Assembly (NCBI RefSeq): GCF_003284965.1
Contig: NZ_QMEW01000019.1
Span: 1-64,000 of the forward strand
Direction: 5' to 3'
Source: Mycolicibacterium sp. GF69
GTDB taxonomy: Bacteria; Actinomycetota; Actinomycetes; Mycobacteriales; Mycobacteriaceae
Length of the DNA stretch: 64,000 bases
Under the pieces are notes generated by a model. That model worked only from the letters and a program-made list of their open reading frames with translations, was not told the DNA's origin and did not search any database. Shown one piece after another: positions 42,456 to 51,139 of the stretch (position 1 is the stretch's first letter; every line of letters begins with the position of its first letter). Position numbers and translations under genes: made by a program.

Positions 42456-43766
42456 ATGACATCCGTGGTAATCGTCGGCAGCGGGTTCACCGGATTCGAA
42501 TGTGCACGCGCACTGGCTCGTAAGTTCCGCAAGTCCGGCGCACACGTCGACATCTCGATCATCTCGCCCGACGATTACATGCTTTACACGCCGCTGCTGC
42601 CGGATGTCGCCGGCGGGCTGGTCGACGCTCGCTTTGTGGCGATCCCGCTGGCCAACGCGCTGCGCGGGGTGCAGGCCGTCCGCGGACGGGTCGACGGCGT
42701 GGACTTCGACGGACGCACCGTGACGTTCACCGACCCCGAACAGCGCTCGCGCGTGCTGTCGTGGGATCGGCTGGTCCTGACGCCAGGTTCGGTGACCCGC
42801 CTGTTCGACGTACCCGGACTCGCCGAGCACGCCCGCGGGCTGAAGTCCACCGCCGAGGCGTTGTATCTGCGTGACCATGTGCTCCAGCAGCTCGAGCTGG
42901 CCGACGTCGACGACGATCCCGGCCGCAGGCAAGCTCGGCGAACCATCGTCGTGGTCGGCGCGTCGTACTCGGGCACGGAGTTGGCCGTCCAGCTTCGCGC
43001 GCTGGCCGACTCGGCCGCCAAGCAGATGGGGTTCGACCCGAGCGAAGTGAAGTTCCTGCTGCTCGACCTCGCCGAACAGGTGATGCCGGAGGTGGGCGAG
43101 AAGTTGGGCGCAGCGGCCCAGCGCGTCCTGAAGTCGCGCGGCGTCGACGTGCGGCTGGGGGTCACGCTCAAGGAGGTACACGCTGAACACGTTGTGCTCA
43201 GCGATGATTCGCTGGTACGCACGCACACCGTCGCATGGGTCACCGGAGTCACGGGTGCGCCGCTCATCGAGAAGCTCGGGCTGCCGACCGAACGGGGCCG
43301 GCTGAAGGTGACCACCGAGCTGGAGGTGCCGGAACATCCGGGGGTGTTCGCGGCGGGTGACGCGGCAGCGGTCCCGGACGTCACGCAGCCGGGCAAGATC
43401 ACACCGCCGACCGCACAGCATGCCACCAGGCAGGGAAAGACGTTGGCGCGCAACGTCGCAGCCAGCCTCGGGTACGGCACCGCGAAGCGATACAAGCACC
43501 GCAACATGGGCCTGGTCGTCGACCTCGGTCCCCGCTATGCCGTGGCCAATCCGCTCAACATCCAGTTGTCGGGATTTCCGGCCAAGGTTGTCACCCGCGC
43601 GTACCACGTGTTCGCGATCCCGCGGTCCGTCAACCGTTGGGCGGTGACGCTGGCTTATCTCACCGATGTCTTCTTCGACCGGTCCGTCGTCTCGTTCGGG
43701 CTCTCGACGCGCGAGGACGCGGAGTTCTCGGCCAGCGAAGGCATTCCCGTGCCGAAAGCGGGCTGA
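42456..43766 (+). CDS. NDH-2-like pyridine nucleotide-disulfide oxidoreductase
   Basis: 436 residues with two dinucleotide-binding folds. The FAD loop is VIVGSGFTGFECA at the N-terminus, an NAD(P)H loop VVGASYSGTELAVQL lies near residue 165, and FAAGDAAAVPD marks the second FAD contact near residue 300. The arrangement matches type II NADH dehydrogenases and their relatives. The C-terminal membrane-binding helix typical of Ndh is less clear, although a hydrophobic stretch follows residue 375. ATG at 42456. Likely transfers electrons from NAD(P)H to a quinone or small acceptor. Confidence 0.85.
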   Translation: MTSVVIVGSGFTGFECARALARKFRKSGAHVDISIISPDDYMLYTPLLPDVAGGLVDARFVAIPLANALRGVQAVRGRVDGVDFDGRTVTFTDPEQRSRVLSWDRLVLTPGSVTRLFDVPGLAEHARGLKSTAEALYLRDHVLQQLELADVDDDPGRRQARRTIVVVGASYSGTELAVQLRALADSAAKQMGFDPSEVKFLLLDLAEQVMPEVGEKLGAAAQRVLKSRGVDVRLGVTLKEVHAEHVVLSDDSLVRTHTVAWVTGVTGAPLIEKLGLPTERGRLKVTTELEVPEHPGVFAAGDAAAVPDVTQPGKITPPTAQHATRQGKTLARNVAASLGYGTAKRYKHRNMGLVVDLGPRYAVANPLNIQLSGFPAKVVTRAYHVFAIPRSVNRWAVTLAYLTDVFFDRSVVSFGLSTREDAEFSASEGIPVPKAG

Positions 43767-43799
43767 TTCAAACCCCGTGAACCGGGGAACTGTGACGGC

Positions 43800-43991
43800 A
43801 TGGCTACTTATCGCGTGTTGAACCCCGAGGGTGAGGTCGTCGACACCAAGGACATCGAAAGCGCCGACGACGCCCACGCCTGGTTCGTCGATCAGAAGGC
43901 CGACCCCGAACTGGGCTGGCGCATGGAGGTCAAGGGTGACGACGGGGAGTGGGCTTTCTTCGACAGCAGCGAGGGCGATCGCAAATACTGA
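43800..43991 (+). CDS. small conserved protein
   Basis: 63 residues, no signal peptide, no cysteine. MATYRVLNPEGEVVDTKDI suggests a small beta-strand pair, followed by a helix (SADDAHAWFVDQKAD) and a strand-rich end. I recognise it only as the kind of short cytosolic protein conserved in mycobacteria. It lies between the NDH-2-like gene (33 bp upstream) and the Nudix gene (21 bp downstream), so it may be in the same transcript. Confidence 0.7.
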   Translation: MATYRVLNPEGEVVDTKDIESADDAHAWFVDQKADPELGWRMEVKGDDGEWAFFDSSEGDRKY

Positions 43992-44012
43992 CGCTGCTGG
44001 GAGGATGGCGGC

Positions 44013-44504
44013 GTGCCGAAGCTGAGCGCCGGGTTACTGCTCTATCGGGTGGTCGACGGCGCCGTCGAGGTGTTGATCGGCCACCCCGGCGGACCGTTCT
44101 GGGCGCGCAAGGATGACGGCGCCTGGTCGATCCCCAAAGGCGAGTACACCGATGGCGACGACCCGTGGACCACGGCATGTCGCGAGTTCGAAGAGGAACT
44201 GGGCAAGCCGCCGCCGGTTGGCCCGCGCATCGACTTCGCGCCACTGCGGCAGCCGAGCGGCAAGATCATCACCGCGTTCGCAGTGCTGGGCGATCTCGAC
44301 CTCGAGGGCATCTTCTCGAACACGTTCACGCTGGAGTGGCCCAAAGGTTCGGGCACGCTCAGGGAGTTTCCCGAAATCGACCGGGCGGGTTGGTTTTCGG
44401 TGGCACAGGCGCGGTCCAAGCTGCTGAAGGGTCAGCGGCCGCTGCTGGATCGGCTGACGGCGGCACTCGAAGACGGCGAACGCCACGGGTCTCGATCGCG
44501 TTAA
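44013..44504 (+). CDS. Nudix hydrolase
   Basis: 163 residues with a Nudix box beginning GEYTDGDDPWTTAC and ending REFEEELGK: the REUxEExGU core with its metal-binding glutamates is intact, while the Glu normally found seven residues before it is Asp. The N-terminal strand KLSAGLLLYRV and PFWARKDDGAWSIPKGE are typical. Such enzymes hydrolyse nucleoside diphosphates linked to another group; the specific substrate is unknown. Its last 146 bp overlap the convergent SnoaL-like gene. Confidence 0.88.
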   Translation: MPKLSAGLLLYRVVDGAVEVLIGHPGGPFWARKDDGAWSIPKGEYTDGDDPWTTACREFEEELGKPPPVGPRIDFAPLRQPSGKIITAFAVLGDLDLEGIFSNTFTLEWPKGSGTLREFPEIDRAGWFSVAQARSKLLKGQRPLLDRLTAALEDGERHGSRSR

Positions 44505-44919
44505 CCGTCAGTGCGCGGCCGTGGATTCGCCAGCCGGCCCGCGTCCGCAGGTATTCGTCGTCGTAACGCAGGTGCCATACCAGGTCGAAGGCCCGCCCAT
44601 CGGTCAGCGTCCAATGATGGGCGATGCAGGTGATCCGGCCGAGCGCGTAGTCCGGTGCACCACCCGGGGCGTACACCTCTCCGACGATGGCATGCTCGGT
44701 GCGGGTCACCGCACTCAGCGCGGCCATCGCGGCTCGCACGCCGTCGCAGCCGTGGTGGCGGTGCACCGGCTCCAGCGATCGTGGCGGGTCGGGCAGTCGC
44801 AACTCCGCGTTTTCGGTGAACAACTCGACGACGTCCTCGAAACGGCGGTCGTCGACGGCCGATGCGTAGATGTGCACCAGGTCGGCGACTGCCAATCGGT
44901 CTGCGGTGCTCAGCCTCAC
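44359..44919 (-). CDS. SnoaL-like (NTF2-fold) protein
   Basis: 186 residues. Residues about 5-140 have the SnoaL/NTF2 layout: DRLAVADLVHIYASAVDDRRFEDVVELFTENAELRLPDPP, a central EHAIVGEVYAPG strand, and a C-terminal WRIHGRALTVNAI strand. GTG at 44919 overlaps the LLM-oxidoreductase stop (GTGA). The last 48 residues are Pro- and Ala-rich with no fold and are encoded opposite the Nudix gene. The family-sized protein would end near where the overlap begins, so this tail may be run-on. Third gene of the pknF operon. Confidence 0.78.
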   Translation of the reverse strand: MRLSTADRLAVADLVHIYASAVDDRRFEDVVELFTENAELRLPDPPRSLEPVHRHHGCDGVRAAMAALSAVTRTEHAIVGEVYAPGGAPDYALGRITCIAHHWTLTDGRAFDLVWHLRYDDEYLRTRAGWRIHGRALTVNAIETRGVRRLRVPPSADPAAAADPSAAWTAPVPPKTNPPGRFRETP

Positions 44920-45803
44920 GAGGCCAACCCCAGCCGCTGCGCGCACGCCGACAGCGTGTCGCGGGCTTCGTCGAGATCGGCCGTCGGCGGCATGGCGAGG
45001 ATCAGGCGGTGCGCGCCGAGCGCCTCGAGTTTGGCCGCCCGGTCGCTGTCGACTTTGGTGACGAGATGTCCGAGCGAGAGTTCCAGCGCATCGGGATCGC
45101 GCTCGCAGCGCTGCGCCTCCGCACGCATCAACGAAACGAGCTCGGCCAGTTCGGCGCCGCCGACGCCGAGCGGCTGAAACCCGTCGCCGAAGCGACCGGC
45201 CCGTCGCGCCGCCGCCCTGCTGTGGCCGCCGATATGAATCGGTATGTGCGGCAGGGGCTTCGGAAAAGATTTCGGATAGCACATGGCATGGTCGAAGTCG
45301 AAGAACTCACCGTGGAATTCGGCGCCTTGCGGGCGGTCCTGCCAGAGCAGCCGTAATACCGCGAGCTGCTCGTCGGCGCGTCGGCCCCGGCTGGCGAAGT
45401 CGGTTCCGCAGGCCTCGATCTCCTCTTTGAGCCAGCCCATTCCCACGCACAGCCGCAGCCGTCCGCCTGAGAGCGCATCCACGGTGGCAGCCCGCTTGGC
45501 CAGCACCACGGGGTGATGGTTGGGCAGCACGACCACGCCGGTGGCAAGTCCGAGTCGCCTGGTCTGGCCGGCCAGGAAGGCAAGCAGGTCAAGCGGATCC
45601 GGCACGCTGCAGTCGGCGGGCAGATCCACCCGGCCCGAAGCGTCGTACGGGTAGACGCTGGCGTACCGCGACATCAACACCGTGTGTTCGACCACGACAA
45701 GCGACTCGAAACCGCATGCCTCCAGATGCTGGGCGAACGCGGCCATGAAATCGGGTTCGGCGGTGGCGCCCCCAGCCACCGGCGCGACGACGGCGAACCT
45801 CAC
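44916..45803 (-). CDS. LLM-class F420-dependent oxidoreductase
   Basis: 295 residues of the luciferase-like (LLM) F420-dependent family in the TIM-barrel fold: FAVVAPVAG at the start, then [36 protein letters not shown] with the characteristic ALSGGR motif, GVGMGW-like VGMGWLKEE, and [26 protein letters not shown] at 45803 overlaps the kinase stop (GTGA), cutting off an unsupported 69-residue extension. The reaction is an F420-linked redox change of an unknown substrate. Confidence 0.9.
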   Translation of the reverse strand: MRFAVVAPVAGGATAEPDFMAAFAQHLEACGFESLVVVEHTVLMSRYASVYPYDASGRVDLPADCSVPDPLDLLAFLAGQTRRLGLATGVVVLPNHHPVVLAKRAATVDALSGGRLRLCVGMGWLKEEIEACGTDFASRGRRADEQLAVLRLLWQDRPQGAEFHGEFFDFDHAMCYPKSFPKPLPHIPIHIGGHSRAAARRAGRFGDGFQPLGVGGAELAELVSLMRAEAQRCERDPDALELSLGHLVTKVDSDRAAKLEALGAHRLILAMPPTADLDEARDTLSACAQRLGLAS

Positions 45804-47236
45804 GGCAGCGGCGGCAATCCGTTGCCTTCGCGGATGTCCCTTCGACATTCGCGCCGGGTCTGCCCGGTCTGCTCCATGCACACCTGAACGGGCGATTCCT
45901 CGGCGACCGGCAGCGGCGGGTCGGTGGCTTCGGTGGTCACGGTCGGACTGGGGATCTCGCCCTCGGTCAGCGACCAGATCGAGGCGCCGGTGGTCTGAAG
46001 CGTCGAGCAATACGCCGTAGAGCCGTCCTCCGTGGTGGCCGTGCTGCCGACGGGGGAGCAGTCGGCCCCGATCGCGACCGAGTCGGCCGGTGCGGTCGTA
46101 GTGGTCGTCTCAGTGGTTGTCGTAGCGGGAGTGGTCTGAGCCGACGAGGTCGTGCTCGACGGCGGCGGTGGCGGAGGCAGCGGGCGATCCGGCGGTGAGG
46201 TGGCCGTCGGCGACGGAGCAGTGATCCGGCGGTCCTCGTCGACGCGGCCGAACTCGAAGGAGGCCACCGCGATCGCCACCAAAAGCAGAAAGGCGAGAAT
46301 CAGAATCACCGGCACGAGCACGCTCGCGCGCAGCAAGGAACGCCGGGGTGACGCGGCGACAAAAGCGGGCCGGGTCTGATCGTCGTCGGACGGGCCGACA
46401 CCGAGTTGGTGGCTCAGCGCCCTCGCGAAGTCCGCGCAGCGCTCGAACCGGTCCTTGGGATCCTTGGCCAGCGCCTTGGCCAGCACGGGGTCCAGACCCG
46501 CGAGGTCCGGATGGTGGGCGCCGATCGTCGGGGGCGCGGACGACAGGTGCTGGCTGATGACGACGGCGGCGTTCGAGTGTTGAAACGGCGGCGCCCCCGT
46601 CAACAGATGAAATGCGGTGGCGGCCAACGCGTACTGGTCCGCACGGCCGTCCATCCGCTCGCCCATCAATTGCTCGGGGGCGGCGTAGAGGACGGTGCCC
46701 ACGGTCATGTTCGTCGCGGTCAGCCCGCTGGTGTCGTTCTCTCGGCGTGCGATTCCGAAGTCGGACAACAGAATCCGCTCACCAGCGGACTCGGGGTGAG
46801 CAAGCAGGATGTTGGCGGGTTTGACGTCGCGATGTAACAGGCCGCTCTGGTGGGCGTAATCGAGAGCGTCGGCGATGGCGCTGATGATCGAGACGACATC
46901 GCGCGGGGGCATCCCGTCGGGGTGGCGCTCGCTCAGCAGGTGCGCCGCATCCGTGCCGTCGACGTAATCCATCGAGATCCAGAGCTGACCGTCGGACTCG
47001 CCGCGGTCGTGCACGCCGACGATGTGTGGGTGCCACAGCGTGGCGGCGAGGTCGGCCTCACGCTGGAATCGCCGGCGGTACTCGTCATCGGCCGATACCG
47101 ACTCCGCAAGGATCTTGAGCGCGTCGTGGCGAGGCAGGCGTGGGTGCTGGGCCAGGTAAACCTCGCCCATGCCACCGGAGCCGAGCAGTCGCACGATGGT
47201 GTATCCGGCGAACGTCGCGCCATCGGCCAACGGCAT
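45800..47236 (-). CDS. pknF: membrane Ser/Thr protein kinase, PknF type
   Basis: 478 residues. The kinase domain (about 10-280) has GSGGMGEV, Lys41 as the ATP-anchoring lysine, HRD at 135-137, DFG at 159-161 and an activation loop with Thr173, Thr175 and Thr178. One membrane helix follows (about 296-320), then a long Pro/Thr-rich stretch and an extracellular domain with four cysteines. The opening [20 protein letters not shown] and the end [14 protein letters not shown] closely match PknF of M. tuberculosis as I recall it. There pknF neighbours the Rv1747 transporter; here it heads an operon with an F420 oxidoreductase and a SnoaL-like gene. Confidence 0.93.
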   Translation of the reverse strand: MPLADGATFAGYTIVRLLGSGGMGEVYLAQHPRLPRHDALKILAESVSADDEYRRRFQREADLAATLWHPHIVGVHDRGESDGQLWISMDYVDGTDAAHLLSERHPDGMPPRDVVSIISAIADALDYAHQSGLLHRDVKPANILLAHPESAGERILLSDFGIARRENDTSGLTATNMTVGTVLYAAPEQLMGERMDGRADQYALAATAFHLLTGAPPFQHSNAAVVISQHLSSAPPTIGAHHPDLAGLDPVLAKALAKDPKDRFERCADFARALSHQLGVGPSDDDQTRPAFVAASPRRSLLRASVLVPVILILAFLLLVAIAVASFEFGRVDEDRRITAPSPTATSPPDRPLPPPPPPSSTTSSAQTTPATTTTETTTTTAPADSVAIGADCSPVGSTATTEDGSTAYCSTLQTTGASIWSLTEGEIPSPTVTTEATDPPLPVAEESPVQVCMEQTGQTRRECRRDIREGNGLPPLP

Positions 47237-47257
47237 GGCCCGAATAGTACGAGACGG

Positions 47258-48364
47258 CTACAAGTCGAGGGTCAGATGGGAACTTTCAGCGGCGCGGGAA
47301 ACACAGGTCAAGATCATCCCGTCGGCACGCTCGGTGTCGGTGAGCAGCATGTCGCGGTGGTCGACGTCGCCCGCCAGCACACGGCTGCGGCAGGTGCCGC
47401 AGAAGCCCTGCTGACACGAGTACGGCGCATCCACCCCGGATCGGCGCAGCGCCGAGAGCAGCGTCTCGTCTGACGTCACGTCGATGACGTCGCCGGTCGA
47501 TGCCACCGTCACCGAGAAGTTCGTGCCGTCGACCACCGGCGGGGCGGCGAAACGTTCGAAGTGCAGTTCGACGTTGTCGCGACCGACCAGCCGCTCGCGG
47601 ATCGCGGTCAACATCGGCGCCGGGCCGCAGGCATAGACCGCGGTGCCGTCGGGGCAGTCGCCGAGCAGCTCATCGGCGCTCGGCAGGCCGGCCACGTCGT
47701 CGGTGCGGATGTCGATGTGCGGGCGGTACCGCGCGACCTCGGCGACGAACGGCAGGCTCTCGCGGCTGCGGCCGGTGTACACCATCGACCACTCGACGTC
47801 CAGACGCTGCGCGAGGCGCAGCATCGGCAGGATGGGAGTGATTCCGATGCCCCCGGCGATGAAGCGCAGCCGCTGGGTAGGGGAGCCATGTCCGGGCACT
47901 GTCAACGGGAACGCGTTGCGGGGCCCGTGCGATGTCACGGTGGTGCCCGGCCGCAGTGCCTCGTGCACCTCGACGGAACCCCCGCCTCCGTCCGGGATGC
48001 GCCGCACCGCGATCCGGTAGCGGTCGCGGTCTGCGGGGTCGCCGCACAGCGAGTACTGACGCACCAGGCCGCTGGGCAGCGTGATGTCGATGTGCGAGCC
48101 GGGGTGCCATCGGGGCAGCGGCGTGCCGTCAGCCGAAGCCAATGTCAACGCCACCACGTTCTCGTCCTGCGCCACCACCTGCCGGTCGGCGACGCGCAGC
48201 GCCAAGGCGCGGTCGAGCTCCGGCGGTGGCGTGACGCGCCGGACGGACCCCGCGAGGGCCTCCATCCCGGTGATCACCGCCTCGGCAACGCCGATCATCA
48301 CGTAACGCCGGCGCGGCCGCAGCGGATTGGCGGGCAGCTGCCGGTAGCGCTCTCGCAGCCCCAT
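47258..48364 (-). CDS. ferredoxin-fused oxidoreductase (FNR-type plus 2Fe-2S)
   Basis: 368 residues: an N-terminal FAD/FMN-binding domain with RQYSLCGD, an NAD(P)-binding domain with AGGIGITPILPMLR, and a C-terminal plant-type ferredoxin with CQQGFCGTCRSRVL and a fourth Cys in LTCVSRA. Domain order is that of phthalate-dioxygenase-reductase-like and PDR/VanB proteins. Such enzymes feed electrons to oxygenases or diiron proteins. It directly follows a predicted diiron hydrolase-like gene, with TGATG start/stop contact, which is the natural partner. It could also serve the orphan Rieske oxygenase at 30151, but that is speculation. Confidence 0.9.
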   Translation of the reverse strand: MGLRERYRQLPANPLRPRRRYVMIGVAEAVITGMEALAGSVRRVTPPPELDRALALRVADRQVVAQDENVVALTLASADGTPLPRWHPGSHIDITLPSGLVRQYSLCGDPADRDRYRIAVRRIPDGGGGSVEVHEALRPGTTVTSHGPRNAFPLTVPGHGSPTQRLRFIAGGIGITPILPMLRLAQRLDVEWSMVYTGRSRESLPFVAEVARYRPHIDIRTDDVAGLPSADELLGDCPDGTAVYACGPAPMLTAIRERLVGRDNVELHFERFAAPPVVDGTNFSVTVASTGDVIDVTSDETLLSALRRSGVDAPYSCQQGFCGTCRSRVLAGDVDHRDMLLTDTERADGMILTCVSRAAESSHLTLDL

Positions 48365-49290
48365 CAACGGTGCGCGGCGCGCGCGGCGGGCGAGGTGGCC
48401 AGGTAGGCGACGGCCTGTGCCGTCGAGCCCATCTCCTCGGGCGAAAAACCTGGCCGGAAGTACATCAGCGTGTTGGACCCGAACAGTTTCCGGAACTTCG
48501 GCAACAGCCCGAGTTCGGAATCGCGCATCCGCATCCGCTGCATCGCCCACCAGCCGATGTCGCTGTCCGGATCGGACTTCAGCAGGTACCTGGTGCCGCG
48601 CTGGAAGAACACGAACATCACCGTGGCGGCCAGCGACATGGCCCGGATCCGGTCCGGATAGCTGTTGTGGAAGTAGACCGCTACGTCGTGGGCGACACAG
48701 CGGTGCTCGACCTCTTCGCTGCCGTGCCAGCGGAACAGGTCGACCATGGTCGGGTGGGCGCCGTGGTCTTCCCAGGAGGAGTTGAGCGCGAAGTCGCCGA
48801 GCACCGCGGTGTAGTGCTCGATCGCCGCGATCAACCACAACCGCTCACACAGGTTGTTGAGACGCCGCTCGGGGTCTTCGAAATCCTTTGGTGCCAGGAC
48901 CTTTTCGAACAGATAACTGACGAGGTCCAATATCGGCGCGGGGTCGACCCCGTTGCCGATGAGGAACTCTTGGATCACGTCGTCGTGGGCCGCGGCGTGG
49001 GTCGCCTCCTGACCGATGAAGCCGCGGATGTCATCGGCGAGTTTGGGATCGCGCACCAGCGGCAGGGCCTCGTTGTATGTGCGGACGAACCAGTGCTCGG
49101 CCGCGGGCAGAACCACGTTGAACAGGTTGATCATGGTGGAAGCCACCGGGTGGCCGGGGATCCACTCCAGGGGGATGCCGGAAAGGTCGAAATGGACCTG
49201 GCGGGCCTGGATCTGGACTCTGCCCGGGTCAACCTCGTGGTCGGACCGGCGTGGTCGCAGGGCCATCGGCTGAGCCGGCGATTCTGGCAT
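48364..49290 (-). CDS. predicted diiron protein, PF10118 family
   Basis: 308 residues of the PF10118 family, annotated as predicted metal-dependent hydrolases. The ferritin-like pattern of metal ligands is visible: AEHWFV, QEATHAAAH, AIEHYTAV and SEEVEHRCVAH, that is repeated ExxH and H motifs on helices. Two hydrophobic helices follow (about 205-235). ATG at 49290 has a strong AGGAGG site. Coupling with a 2Fe-2S reductase gene suggests that it is a diiron oxygenase-like enzyme rather than a hydrolase; this is inference from context. Confidence 0.85.
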   Translation of the reverse strand: MPESPAQPMALRPRRSDHEVDPGRVQIQARQVHFDLSGIPLEWIPGHPVASTMINLFNVVLPAAEHWFVRTYNEALPLVRDPKLADDIRGFIGQEATHAAAHDDVIQEFLIGNGVDPAPILDLVSYLFEKVLAPKDFEDPERRLNNLCERLWLIAAIEHYTAVLGDFALNSSWEDHGAHPTMVDLFRWHGSEEVEHRCVAHDVAVYFHNSYPDRIRAMSLAATVMFVFFQRGTRYLLKSDPDSDIGWWAMQRMRMRDSELGLLPKFRKLFGSNTLMYFRPGFSPEEMGSTAQAVAYLATSPAARAAHR

Positions 49291-49375
49291 CGTCGCTCCT
49301 CCTTCTTGCGCAACAGTCTACGTCCGGTGTGGTCAGGCAGGTTTCAGGTTCGCAAGCCGCGTCTATAACCCTCCC

Positions 49376-50221
49376 ATGGTGGGGATCGAGGACGTTCTCG
49401 GGTGGGCCAAGCAGCAGGTGGCGGCCCGGGTTCCGAAGGCGGACCTGGATCAGCGCGACCCGGACTACATCCGCGAACAATTGCCCGGGCTCTGGCTGCT
49501 GGCGTCGCTGTACTTTCGCGCCGACGTGCGGGGCCTGGACCGCATCCCCGCCGAGGGACCGGTGTTGTTGGTGGGCAACCACAGCGGAGGCAACCTGCCG
49601 CCCGACACCTTCGTGTTCACGCTGGCGTTCAGCTCGTACTTCGGCGTCGAGCGGCCGTTCTACCAGCTCGCACACAACCTCGTCGTGTCGATGCCGGGGC
49701 TGGGCTCGCTGCGCAAGTTCGGCACCGTCGCCGCCAACCACGACAACGCCAAACTGGCATTGGAGTCCGGCGCGGCATTGCTGGTGTATCCGGGCGGTGA
49801 CTACGAGGTGTTCCGGCCCTCGTGGCAGCGCCACGACGTCGACTTCGGCGGCCGGAAGGGCTACGTGAAACTCGCCCGCGAAGCGGGCGTGCCGATCGTG
49901 CCGGTCGCGAGCGTCGGCGGTCAGGAGGCGGCCCTGTTCCTCGACCGCGGTCAATGGCTGGCCAGGATGCTGATGGTCGACAAGTTGGCGCGTCTCAAAA
50001 GTGTGCCGATCCTGCTGGCACCGCCGTGGGGCCTGGTCGTCAGCGATATGGTGCCGCGGCTGCCGCTGCCGACCAAGATCGCGATCGAAGTGCAGGATCC
50101 CATCGCTGCGGACGACGTCGCGGCCGGCGACGACGATGTCATCAACGACAAAGTGCTGACCAGCTTGCAGGCCGGGGTGGACAGGTTGGCCGCCGAACGA
50201 CGCCTCCCGGTCCTGGGCTGA
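49376..50221 (+). CDS. PlsC-like acyltransferase
   Basis: 281 residues of the lysophospholipid acyltransferase fold. The catalytic motif appears as NHSGGNLPPD, a stretched form of HX4D (the Asp lies six residues after a small insertion), followed by KFGTVAANHDNAKLAL and the VYPGGDYEVFRPS block that contains the phosphate-binding PGG/EG region. The form with GNHSGG is common among mycobacterial diacylglycerol acyltransferase-like and phosphatidate-synthesis proteins. ATG at 49376. It is followed 5 bp later by a SRPBCC protein. Confidence 0.85.
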   Translation: MVGIEDVLGWAKQQVAARVPKADLDQRDPDYIREQLPGLWLLASLYFRADVRGLDRIPAEGPVLLVGNHSGGNLPPDTFVFTLAFSSYFGVERPFYQLAHNLVVSMPGLGSLRKFGTVAANHDNAKLALESGAALLVYPGGDYEVFRPSWQRHDVDFGGRKGYVKLAREAGVPIVPVASVGGQEAALFLDRGQWLARMLMVDKLARLKSVPILLAPPWGLVVSDMVPRLPLPTKIAIEVQDPIAADDVAAGDDDVINDKVLTSLQAGVDRLAAERRLPVLG

Positions 50222-50226
50222 TCTCG

Positions 50227-50661
50227 ATGAGAGTGCAACGCCACTGCGTCATCGACGCTGACCGGGACCGCGTTTGGCAGGTGGTCAGCGATCCCGGCTG
50301 CTATCCCGAGTTCATGGCGAGCCTCAACCGGTTCGAGACCCTCACCGAGGGGCCCGCCGGGCTGGGGGCCCGCTTCACCGTGCACTGGAAAGTGGGCTCC
50401 GTGCCGATCGGCGGCACGGTGGAACTGGTCGAGTTCGACCCGCCGCGGGAACTGTCCTGGACCGCGCTGACGGGCGTGTCGCAGCGCGGCCGGTTTCGGC
50501 TGCGCGACACCGAGGACGGACGTACGAAGGTGACGTTCCGGCTGTCCTACGAATCCGCGGGCAACCTGCTCGGATTGATCGCCGACCGGGTCGCTGCGCG
50601 GCAGGTCGGGCGCAACATGAGCAGGACGTTGCGGAACCTGCGTTCGATGGTGGAGGGCTAG
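50227..50661 (+). CDS. SRPBCC (START-like) lipid-binding protein
   Basis: 144 residues of the SRPBCC/polyketide-cyclase fold: MRVQRHCVIDADRDRVWQVVSD at the start, the central GLGARFTVHWKVGSVPIGGTVELVEFDPPRELSW region, and a C-terminal amphipathic helix RNMSRTLRNLRSMVEG. Such proteins bind hydrophobic ligands in a deep cleft. It starts 5 bp after the acyltransferase stop, suggesting a shared role in lipid handling. No catalytic residues are assignable. Confidence 0.85.
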   Translation: MRVQRHCVIDADRDRVWQVVSDPGCYPEFMASLNRFETLTEGPAGLGARFTVHWKVGSVPIGGTVELVEFDPPRELSWTALTGVSQRGRFRLRDTEDGRTKVTFRLSYESAGNLLGLIADRVAARQVGRNMSRTLRNLRSMVEG

Positions 50662-51062
50662 CCGGCCGGCGGCGCGCCCGCGCCGGGAGCGCCCTGAATC
50701 GGCACCACCGGGGTCGGTGTCACGGTGGTGATGCCGTTGCTGCCGACGGTGGGCCCACCCGCGGGGGCCATCTCGGCGATCTGGTCGGCCGCCTTCTGGC
50801 TGCAGTCCAGCATCAGCAGCATCCGGCCGCCGGAGGTGATCTTCTGCTGGTCGACCAGGCACTGCGCCTGCGGCAGGACGCTGCCGACCGACCCGCCGAA
50901 GTAGGCCTTGACCCCCTGCGACTTCAAAATCTGAAGCGCCCGGTTGTAGGGCTCTCCGACCACGTTCAGGCTGCTCGGCTGCGACATCGCGATGCCGGCG
51001 CCGACCAATGCCGCGGAACCGACAGCGACGAGGCCACCGCTGAGCACCACAAGCTTGTTCAC
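50658..51062 (-). CDS. secreted protein with a single PASTA-like motif
   Basis: 134 residues. An N-terminal hydrophobic signal or anchor (about 4-26) is followed by LNVVGEPYNRALQILKSQGVKAYFGG, which has the xVxGxxxxxAxxxLxxxG pattern of PASTA domains that bind muropeptides. Two cysteines (QAQCLVD and LDCSQ) could pair. The C-terminal third is Pro/Gly/Thr-rich and likely disordered. ATG at 51062 follows AGGGAGATC. Cell-wall binding is inferred from the motif alone. Confidence 0.75.
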   Translation of the reverse strand: MNKLVVLSGGLVAVGSAALVGAGIAMSQPSSLNVVGEPYNRALQILKSQGVKAYFGGSVGSVLPQAQCLVDQQKITSGGRMLLMLDCSQKAADQIAEMAPAGGPTVGSNGITTVTPTPVVPIQGAPGAGAPPAG

Positions 51063-51139
51063 GTGATCTCCCTAGGTCCGTGCGGTGCGAACATATCGCA
51101 GAGGTGACGAATGTGAAACCGGAGCAGGAGCGTCCAGCG

